Assembly (NCBI GenBank): GCA_905221605.1
Contig: CAJNDS010000657.1
Location: forward strand, 173,501-237,500
Source: Symbiodinium natans
Taxonomy: Eukaryota; Sar; Dinophyceae; Suessiales; Symbiodiniaceae
Length of the DNA stretch: 64,000 nucleotides
Direction: 5' to 3'
In this document: piece by piece, positions 35,881-45,200 of the stretch
How the letters are laid out: every line of letters starts with the position of its first letter
Position numbering within the stretch: the first letter of the stretch is position 1
Made by a program: the position numbers and the translations under genes
Notes under the pieces: generated by a model
Databases searched by the model: none
The model's input: the letters and a program-made list of their open reading frames with translations, nothing else
What the model was told of the DNA's origin: nothing

Positions 35881-36039
35881 TCTGGGTTTAGGGTTTAGGG
35901 TTTGGGGTTTAGGGTTTAGGGTTTAGGGGAGGACCCGAAGCTTTCTACTCCATTAGAACTTTGGAACCATTGAAAGAAGACACTCTTGTTGCTACTGAGT
36001 AATCCTACAAAGGCGAGTGACTAAAGAAACCTTCACTGT

Positions 36040-36188
36040 TTGGGATGTTCTACCGTAGACTAACAGTCCCTGGAAGGGACTATAATAGGGGGAGTCTGAT
36101 CCCGATTAAGGGGACCGTTAGTGTAAGGAACCCTAAACCCTAAACCCTAAACCCTAAACCCTAAACCCTAAACCCTGGAACATCCCAA
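36040..36188. mobile_element. MITE-like palindrome, family A copy 4 with telomeric insert
   Basis: The left arm starts TGGGATGTTCTACCG and the right end is GGAACATCCCA. Six to seven CCCTAAA units (36129-36175) interrupt the right arm, a few bases from its end. Confidence 0.75.
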
Positions 36189-36297
36189 TTCATTCTGAAG
36201 CCCCAAGCAAGCCCCAAGCCCGGCCGTTCAGGGCTCAAGCTTACAGCCGGATGCATTCGGACCGCGGAAGGGACTGCAACCAATTTTGGGCTCCAGT

Positions 36298-36366
36298 GGG
36301 TTTAGGGTTTAGGGTTTAGGGTTTAGGGTTTAGGGTTTAGGGTTTAGGGTTTAGGGTTTAGGGTTA
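36298..36366. repeat. Interstitial telomeric array (TTTAGGG)
   Basis: Nine to ten perfect units to the right of an island (36190-36295) that may hold a short exon. Confidence 0.92.
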
Positions 36367-36494
36367 CCAACTGAGGCTCCGAGGCAGCCAGGTTCCCTCA
36401 CCTACTGGGCCTCCGAGCTAAACTCCCTCAGCCACGTAGGTCGGTCCACTGGATCATCTGCTGAGACTACTACTTGCTTAAGAGACCCCCCGCA

Positions 36495-36603
36495 AAAAAA
36501 TAACAATATGTATATATATATGTGTGTTCCTTACAAGGGCGATATAGGGATTGGATTATTATCTTATGTTTTTGTTTGGGGCTTCTTAAGCAGATAGTAG
36601 GAG
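36495..36603. repeat. Dispersed repeat family D, copy 3
   Basis: GTTCCTTACAAGGGCGATA ... GGGATTGG ... GGGGCTTCTTAAGCAGA, with a TA tract at its left border. Confidence 0.65.
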
Positions 36604-36920
36604 AGTGGACACAGAAAGCATGGCCATCGAGATCTCAGGTCTTGTGCGCAGACTCGTCTCCAGAGAGGGCGACGGCAAAAGTCGTCACAACAAGCATGCC
36701 CAGCAACTACCCCAAACCTTGTATGTGTTTGATTAAGGCCGGAACTTCTGAAATGCCCACCAAAGTTCCCCTCCTAGACTTAGCCTTCCCCGGGATCGAC
36801 CCACTTACAGGGCCATTCAGGGCCAACGCTTGCCGGAAGCTGCCACTGTAGAGTCTGAGAGTTCAACAAAGGGTTTAGGGTTTAGGGTTTAGAGTTTAGG
36901 CTTCAACAAATGGTTAAGGG

Positions 36921-36968
36921 TTTCGATGGCCTCCAGTCGGGCGGCCCTTTCCGCCTGGACGGCATAAG
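36921..36968 (-). CDS. Possible short exon
   Basis: The minus strand reads AVQAERAARLEAIET, a helix-like charged segment, between telomeric tracts. Possibly a later exon of the unknown gene at 37.7-42.1 kb. Confidence 0.25.
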
Positions 36969-37609
36969 GGGGTTTAGGGTCGTGGGGGCGATGCTCTAGC
37001 TTGGGCTAAGGCATGTGCTGGGGTTCTTTCAGGCCTGTTCTTGGATACTGGCTTTGAAATGGTGATTTCCGAAATTAGGGGTACCTTATTGGGGTCCTTA
37101 CTATAAGGGGGTACAACTATTTGGGGATCGGGGACCCCTGTTTTCGTCAACCCCGCAAGCCGAGACGCACCGAAACCTCAGTGCCCTCCATCGCACAACC
37201 ACCGCGCACGCGAACCTCAAACCCTCAGGCCAACGCAAGAACACACCTGTGGACCCATACTTACCTGCAAAGTTCTGATCATGAGCAGCTCTGCATTTGT
37301 ACCTAGAGGCACGCTTCCTGTTGCACAAACAACATTCACACATCAACCCATATACTAAACAGTCAATCCTTGCCTCAGCCACCAACCCCGATCCCACGCT
37401 CGACACCCTAAACTCCTCCACCCTCAACCCCTAAAGCCCTGAACCCTAGGCCTAAACCCTAAACCCTAGACCCTAAACCCTAAACCCAAAGTTGAACAAG
37501 AGCCCAAAGTCGAAATCCCTAAGCCCTTCTTCGTCAGAGATCCACAAAAACCAAACCCTAAACCCGAAAATCCAAACTTGTCGTTGACCCCTAAGCCCCT
37601 GTGTACCAC

Positions 37610-37735
37610 CTAAACCCTAAACCCTGAACCCTAACCCTAAACCCTAAGCCCTAAGCCCTAAGCTCTAAGCTGTAAACCCTAAACCCAAGCCCCAAGCCCC
37701 AAGCCCCAAGCCCTAAGCCTAAGCCCTAAGCCCCA
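37610..37735. repeat. CCCTAAA/CCCTAAG/CCCCAAG variant array
   Basis: About sixteen units of three related words in blocks. It ends beside the last assembled exon of the unknown gene 37.7-42.1 kb. Confidence 0.85.
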
Positions 37736-37744
37736 AGCCAAGCG

Positions 37745-40700
37745 CCCCACGAAACCCTTCCGAAAGTTCCAAGCCTGGTTGGACAGCCGCCTTTGCCTCC
37801 GCCGAAGCCTCGGCCGGATTTGCCCCGACCTGGTTCAGGGACTTAAGCGTTCAGGGTTTAGGGATTAGGGTTTAGGGTTTACGGTTCAGGGTTTAGGGCT
37901 TCGAATTTAGGGTTTAGGGTTTAGGAGCTTCAGCTCCGGGATTTAAAGTGGTCAAGGGTAGGGCTTTGGGGCTGTTAAGGGCGTTGGGTTCAGGGCTCAG
38001 GGTTTAGGGCTTTAGGGCGGCTGAGAGTTCTTCATCTTCTGTGTAGGGCTTTAGGACTATAGGGTTTAGGGCTAACTTTATCCAAGTTCCTGAACTACAG
38101 CCCAGCATTCGAGTATTTGGTACAACCTTGAGTTTTCCCAAGGGGCCAGGAAGACAGCCTTCAACCCCTAGCTAAACCCCAAAAACTCAACCCTAAACTC
38201 TAGGCCCGGAATTTTGGGTCCTTACATACTTGCCATGTATACCTCGGCTACGAGACCTTTACAAATAAGGGGTTCCTGTATTCTTCCCCCCTAAAAAAAA
38301 CAACAATGCCTTCAACCCTAAACCCTGAACCCTAAACCCTCAAGCCTAAACTCTATACAGACAAGGACCTGCCTGCTTTTGGAGCATGCGCAGCGACATG
38401 GCGGCAAGTTGCTCTTTGCACCAATGCTGAAGTGGGGAGCGGGTGTTATCACTCTATCACAAAGCTGAGTTTTCGGGGGGTTGACGCTCTGAACTACAAG
38501 GACAACACTCTACAGCAAACGCGCAAGGGGCCAAGGATTTGGAGCAACCCAAAGATGTCGAAGCTCGTGCTCAGATCTCCCTACAATCAAGTATGTGCCT
38601 GGCGTTGTTCTTGTCTCCTCTTGGTGTCGAGGAAAGCAAGACTCACTTGATTTTCATAAAGCTGCCAAGCAATGGCATGTCCTTCAGCGTGCAACCCACC
38701 ATAAGAACGTGAAGTTCCGTGCAACTCTATGCTACCGAGGTCTGCTCACCTCGGCTGTCTCCATCCCCAAGCCCAACGCCCTAAGCCCTAAACCCTAAGC
38801 CCTAAGCCCTAAACCCTAAGCCCTAAACCCTAAACCCTAAGCCCTAAACCCTAACCCCTAAACCCTAGCCCTAAACCCTAAACCCCGAACCCTCGCTGAC
38901 CTCAAGCACCTTGGGCTCCCAACCGAGTTGCTCTCGGCCGCGCAGGGTCAGCAAGGTTTTCAGCTGCAGGGCTTCGGGCTTCTCTGTTGGGATGATCCCC
39001 TACTATCTTACAGTCCTCACTAGGGAGATTCTAGGGTTTAGGGTTTAGGGTTTAGGGGTTTAGGGTTTAGGGTTTAGGGCTATAATCCCTATGAAGGACG
39101 TTTAGTATAAAGGGGAGCATCCCAAGGCTTATAACCCTAGGCCGGAAACTCTAAATCCTCAACCCTAAAACCCAGGTCCCGTAATTCAAACGGTCCCTTA
39201 CCTTCTTCAAGGGGCTCCGAAGTAAGGATGGGTCCCTTAATGTGGCCCCTTAGCTTCTTTGGTGAATGTCCAAACACCCCAACTCCCCAAGAACGCTGAG
39301 TCACACCACAACGCGGGTCTTGCTGAACGAGGCGAAAACTAGGGGCGGAGTCCCTAAACCCTGAACCCTAAACCCTGGACCCTAATTAAACCCGAAACCC
39401 TAAACCCTAAACCCCTAAACCCTCAACCCCAAACCCCCTAAACCCTAAACCCTAAACCCTAAACCCTAAACCCTAAACCCTAAACCCTAAACCCTAAACC
39501 CTGAACCCTGAGGTGCCTTCAACCTCGTCCTTCTGACATCCTGATGCTCGCACGACTTTTTCTGCGCCCGGCTTGTCTTCCAGGCTTCCGATTGAGCAAG
39601 AAAGCTATACTTCCAAGTGCACGTTTCAAAACCCAAGGAGCTGGCTAAGTGGGGGTACTTGGGGGGATGCAAAGCTTGGTGCTGGGGGATGCGGGATTTC
39701 GGTCAGATCTGGGCCGAGGTTCGTCGCAAGCTCTGAGCAGCTTCGACGTCGTAGTCGGTGCGCTTGCCCAAGGTTTCACTTCACAGTAGTACGCCGGACA
39801 AAATGATTCTACACAGTGAGCCAGATAGCTCAGCTGCAAATCACACTCTGTGATACTTTCACTTCTCATTCCGCCGCCTGGCGGGTCGAGTAGGGTTTAG
39901 GGTATAGAGTGCAGGGTGTGCGGTTTGGGGTGCAATGCAGACTCGGAACCCCTGCGGCTGGCGTTAAACCAGTCTCACGACGCGCAGCAGAGCCCTAAGC
40001 CCTGTACTCTAGGGGCGCATTCCTCTTGGAAAGCGCATTTTGAGTAGTTAGTCTGTATACACTCAACCCTAAACCCTAAATCCTAAACCCTTAGCCCTAA
40101 ACCCCTAAATCCCTAAATCCTCAACTCCCTTATCAGGGGCCTTCTCCTGCCCCGAACCGCCGAAAGCAGCACTCAGTAACCTCTCAACCTGGAGACTCCT
40201 TTCTAGGCCTTGTGAAAGGGTTTATGGGCCTTCATAGCACTTTACAGGGTTTGTGGGCTATGGGGTTTTTTGGGTTTAGGTCTTAGGGTTCTAAGGTTTC
40301 GGGTTGTATATAGGGTTGAAGAGTTTGGGGCTTGAAGGCTTTACTGGCTGTAGGGCCTGGTAAACGTTTAGAACTTAGGACTTTAAAGCTTCACGTAGCG
40401 GTATATAGGGCTGAGGGCTTAGACCCCGACCCCAAAACCTTACATGGAACGTGTATGTACATATATGTATATGTATATATACATGTACACACTTGAGCTT
40501 CCTTTTTTTCATTGTGTGGGGTGTTTTAATGGCATGGTTATCCTACGTGGGCCTACGCGGCAAGCATAGACAACCTGCACGGACCTATGCGCCCATACTG
40601 CACAGACTTGCCTACACGGACCCTACGCAGACCTATGCCCTGCAGGCAAAATGCTACGTGACCGACTTTCAATGATCGCGTCTCTATGTAGCCTTGCTCC

Positions 40701-42063
40701 TAGAAAAAGAACGCTGCTCACTTGTATTTATGTGCAGACATGCATGCATGCATGCATCACACACACCCCGAACCCTAATCAAACCCCAAACCCCTGAACC
40801 TGGACCTATCAGCTGCAACCCTAAACTCTAAACCCCAAACCCTAAACCCTAAACCCCAAACCCTAAACCCTAAACCCGAACGCTAAACCCTAACCCTAAA
40901 CCCTAAACCCTAGACCCTAAACCCTAAACCCTAAACCCCTTACTAAACCCTAAACCCTAAACCCTAAACCCTAAACCCTAAACCCTAAACCCTAAACCCT
41001 AAACCCTAAACCCTAAACCCTAGACCCTAAACCCTAAACCCTAAACCCTAAACCCTAAACCCTAAACCCTAACCCTAAACCCTAAACATGGAGCCGCGGT
41101 CCAAGCCTTGATGACCTGGTTCACCAGCGCCGCTCCGAGCTGCGCCTTCGTTCTGTCCCACTCCGTGTCCTGCTGTCAAGGGCTAGGGTTTAGGGTTTAG
41201 GGTTTGGGGTTCAGGGTTCAGGGTTCAGGGTTTAGGGTTTAGGGTTTAGGGTTTAGGGTTTAGGGTTCAGGGTTTAGGGTTTAGGGTTTAGGGTTTGGGG
41301 TTTAGGGTTTAGGGGTTTTGGGTTTAGGGTTTTCGTGGGGCTTTCAGGGGCTTCTGGGTTTCCGTGAGCTGTTACGGGGGATTAGGGTTTAGGGTTTAGG
41401 GTTTAGGGGGTTTACGATAATACGGGGCCCCTAATGTACACCCCCCAATAGTAGGATCTCCTGATAAGAAGGACCCCAAGATGATACCCCGAAAATCGTA
41501 AACCCCCGTATTGGGCTAAACCCTAAACCCTAAACCCTAAACCCTAAACCCTAAACCCTAAACCCTAAACCCTAAACCCTAAGGCATGCCAATGGGGTCC
41601 AAGGATTTAGGGTTTAGGGTTTAGGGTTTAGGGTTCGTTCAGGCGAGGTCTATCAACCCCACATCCTGAACCGTGGTTTAGGGTTTTGGGTTTTGGGTTT
41701 AGGGTTAAGGGTTTCGGGTTTAGGGTTCGGTAACTCTGCTCTTTGAAACGGCTTGTGGGTTTTGGGGGTTGAAGGTCAAGAAAGCTTTAGCCTTAAAATC
41801 AGGAAAGCCCAAACATTAATCCATGAACTCAACCCTAAACCCAAAACCCCTAAACCCTAAACCCTGAACCCTAAACCCAAGTGTAGCCTTGCGTCCCGAA
41901 CTCCCATGCATTGGGCACGAGAAAAGGCATTGAAGCACTGCTTGCCACACACTTGCTTGTTTTGGGTGGGTCAGTGGTTGGGAGGCGGGGTCATACTTAC
42001 CGTTGAAACGAGAGCCTTTGTCCCCACGCACGCCAGCACACCAATGACTGGAAGGCGGCGCAT
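37745..42063 (-). CDS. Unknown protein with signal-like first exon
   Basis: Five minus-strand exons join in phase 0: 42063-42001, 41169-41107, about 39590-39524, 38981-38901 and 37829 to about 37745. The first has ATG and a hydrophobic leader (MRRLPVIGVLACVGTKAL) ending at a consensus GTAAGT donor, so the product probably enters the secretory or plastid route. Later exons read DTEWDRTKAQLGAALVNQVI, LEDKPGAEKVVRASGCQKDE, LQLKTLLTLRGREQLGWEPK and GANPAEASAEAKAAVQPGLE. The second intron would be GC-AG (AAG|GCTTGG). Family A MITE copy 5 ends 6 bases upstream of the acceptor of the exon at 38.9 kb. The 3' end and stop are not located; short islands at 36.9 kb and below may continue it. No family recognised. 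Confidence 0.45.
38987..39125. mobile_element. MITE-like palindrome, family A copy 5 with telomeric insert
   Basis: Left arm TTGGGATGATCCCCTACT, right arm GGGGAGCATCCCAA, with six to seven TTTAGGG units (39034-39080) in the centre. In minus-strand sense its end supplies sequence next to a splice acceptor (CATCCCAACAGAG|AAG). Confidence 0.78.
39390..39512. repeat. Interstitial telomeric array (CCCTAAA)
   Basis: About sixteen units, the left ones degenerate, on the donor side of the exon near 39.55 kb. Confidence 0.9.
40740..41090. repeat. Long interstitial telomeric array (CCCTAAA)
   Basis: About thirty-eight units, nearly perfect from 40930, ending 17 bases from the exon 41107-41169. One of the longest canonical arrays here. 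Confidence 0.92.
41186..41325. repeat. Interstitial telomeric array (TTTAGGG)
   Basis: About eighteen units starting 17 bases right of exon 41107-41169, so this 63-base exon sits between two long inverted arrays. Confidence 0.92.
41405..41508. repeat. Inverted repeat element
   Basis: GGGGGTTTACGAT at the left pairs with ATCGTAAACCCCC at the right, with smaller matching words (TACGGGG, CCCCGTA) inside. MITE-like; single copy noticed. Confidence 0.65.
41517..41583. repeat. Interstitial telomeric array (CCCTAAA)
   Basis: Nine perfect units directly after the inverted repeat at 41405-41508. Confidence 0.92.
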
Positions 42064-42223
42064 GGGCATGTAAAGGCAGGGTGTGTGGGACATTTGCACA
42101 CTACCAGCCTATTAAAAGTGTCGTTCGCCGTAAAGATTTAGATTAAGAACCTTTCTTGAGTCCACGTGACCTTTAGGACAGAACTATGCAGCAACCCCAA
42201 CCCCGCGATCCCACAATCGAGTC

Positions 42224-45200
42224 TCAACTGCTCTTGATGTCCTTCGGGGCGGCCATGAGTTCGGAGAGGACTTGCGCTGCCTTGTCCTGAATATGGGCAA
42301 TTCTCTGTCTGTTAAGGTCCCTTTTTGAGGGTTCAGGGTGTTCGGGTCGGGGCCCTAGACCCTGAACCCTGAACCATACCTAGCTGTTAACATATCTGGA
42401 AAAACCACTTTTGGCCCTTTTGATTAAGGGCTACCCGACAGCTGTATTCACCGTAAGGGTCTTGAGTTTTGGGGGGAGACTAAACCCTAAACCCTAAACC
42501 CTAAACCCTAAACCCTAAACCCTAAACCCTAAACCCTAGTAAGGGATCTTGAGGTTTGGGGGGGGAGAGGGCTCCTTGTCCAGGGCCGAGGTAGGCACGA
42601 TCTCCACTCCTGCGACCTGTCAGCCGAACATCTGTGAGGGGCCCGAAAACCCCAACCCTAAACCCTAAACCCTAAACCCTAAACCCTAAACCCTAAACCC
42701 TAAACCCTAAACCCTAAACCCTAAACCCTAAACCCTAAACCGTAAACCCTACCCTAAACCCGAAACCCATCAGGGTTTTTTGGGGTTCCTAGGTGGCCCA
42801 AAACGGCCACATGAGTCCTCTTCGGGTAGAATGAGGTTTCCTTGCTTGGCTTTATGTGTGCCCTCGCGGTTTAGGGTTTGGGGTTTCGGGCTTGGGGGTC
42901 GGTTTTCTAGGGATCATTGGGTTCCCCTACTACCACCTAGGGTAGTATGGAGGGGGTAGTAGGGAAACCCATGATAGGAAACCTTGAGCTCCCTGAGCCT
43001 TCCTGAATGAAGGGATGCCAAGGTCTCTGGGTACCCTACACCCTAAACCCTAAACCCTAAACCCTAAACCCTAAACCCTGCACCCTTAAGCCCACTGACA
43101 GGTTCCTTGATGAATGAGGGCTTTAGGACTTTGGGGAGTTGAGATTTTAGGGTTGGGATGTTCCCCCTTATACTATCAGTCCTTAATAGGGATTATAATG
43201 GGGATTATCATAGGGGGTACTATAGTCTCTATGAAGGGCTGTTAGTAGAAGGGGGAACATCCCAAGTTTAGGGTTTAGGACTTGCAAATTCTCCACCCTG
43301 CTTGTACGTCAGTACGCTGGACGAGACAAATAGCCATCCCGAACACAAAAACCCGGATACTAAACAAAGGGGAATAGTATTCTCCCAACTACTACACAAA
43401 CGGCAAAAAAAGTCCCGACTACACAACGGGGAAATATTTTCCGACTACTAAACACAGGGAAAACGTTTTGCCCTTTGTCAAGTAGTCGACTTGTTCCTTA
43501 AATTGTGCCAGACATCCCCGAACGACTTGAGGACAAGGCAAAATAAGGTTTTTGGAGTCTCCGGTGCATGCACCTCAGCCCTAAAGCCCTATGCCCTAAA
43601 CCCAGAACCCATGGCCCGTAAGCCCTACCGTTCGATGCCTCGGCAGTGCAGCAACCCGAGGCATCGGTCGGCTGGTTGAAGAACAAGAAGCCGTCTGAGA
43701 TGAAGTAGTCCTGCGGATTCAGAGCTTAGGGTTTATTGGGCTTGGGGTTTAGTGCTTAGGGTTTAGGGCTTAGGGTTTAGTGCTTACAGCAAGTTTAAGT
43801 CGGCAAGGCCGATAACCAAACGACGAACTCGCTGGTGAACAAAAACGGTCCGGGACCAAGTGCAAAAAGGCGGTGTAAGCCTTGAATTTGGGGTTGAGGG
43901 CTTAGGGTCAGAACGTCGGCATGAAGCGATGTAAGAACAACATGAATCAACCCAGCAGACCCTCTACACGGTGGGGTTGACTCCTGGCCCTAATCTTTAT
44001 GAACAAGGTCCCCTAACCCTAACCCTAACCCTAAACCCTAAACCCTAAACCCGTGCTAAACCTTAAGCCCTGAACCCTATAAACCCGGGCCCTTCCCGCG
44101 CAACCTTCGTCTCGGAGCCATCCCTCACGTTGATCACGCCCGCTTTAAGCTGGGACACGATCAGGGAGTGGTTGTTGGTGACGGTGAACACGCCCTGAGA
44201 CAACAGTCCAACCCCCCAACATGGCCCTAAAAGTCCTTTGCGGCACGGGTTATGGAATCAGGTACCATACAAACCCATTCTAAATAGGGTCTTTTGGGCA
44301 CGTAAAGTCCTGCAAATGGACCCGATCGGTACAAAGGACACGGCGCGAACCCTCGTCTCGAGTCTTCCAGGCCCCCTTTTTGTTAAAAAGCACACTGCTT
44401 CTTTGTTCAAAGGGTTTGTGATGGAACGTGGGGTGCCACTGGGACGGCTTGAAACGTCTTCCCAGATGCGAGATGACAGCCAGGCCCTCAGGAAGTTCGG
44501 ACGTGGCCGCAAACCCTAAACCGGGTTTAGGGTTTAGGGTTCAGGGTTCAGGGTTTAGGGCCGACATAGCCCGTCAATCCTGAACGCCTAAACCCCCAAA
44601 ACCCCACAAAATGCCTAGAGCAGTGGTGGCTTCGAACTCCAGGAGGGGAGCATGCACGAAACCCTGGATCACCCTAAACCCTAAACCCTAAACCCTAAAG
44701 ACTCTTTGAACCGCATGTACGAGCCTGGGTTTCGGGTGTAAGGATAAACATGATCAACCCTCAGCCTTAAATGGCCCTAAGCTCCTTAAAGCTCTGAACC
44801 TAGCGACACCCTAAACCCTAAACCCTGAACCCTGAACCCGAAACCCCAAACCCTAAACCCTAAACCGTAAACCGTAAACCCTAAACCCTAAACCGGGGCC
44901 ATACGGCTTTGGCGGCTTTGGGAGTAACGGCCTCCGTCCCCGGCACCGTGACGCTATCGACAGGCTTCTTAATGAAGATGGCCTGCTGTAAGATGCGGGG
45001 TTTAGGGTTTAGGGTTTAGGGTTTAGGGTTTAGGGTTTAGGGTTTGGGAATTTAGGGTTTAATTAGGGTTTGGGGTTTAGTAGGGTGCCCTGCTGGAAGA
45101 TGCCACCTGAACAACTGCACGAACCATCAACAGCCACAGAGTGAAGCCCCAAAAGAAAAGTCGAGACATGCCGAAGGGCTCCGTTCAATGAGGGTTTAGG

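Noticed and set aside
38432-38798. Plus-strand gene formed by two overlapping frames
   Set aside because: The frames overlap in different phases, have no motif and run into CCCTAAA units; an intron in the opposite-strand gene explains the region better.
44238-44519. 93-codon plus-strand gene
   Set aside because: Open on both strands, no motif, and inside the ATP synthase intron 44195-44931.
45085-45185. Minus-strand hydrophobic start (MSRLFFWGFTLWLLMVRAVV) as an ATP synthase exon
   Set aside because: Its sequence does not fit the delta subunit and no phase-compatible join was found; it sits inside the first ATP synthase intron.
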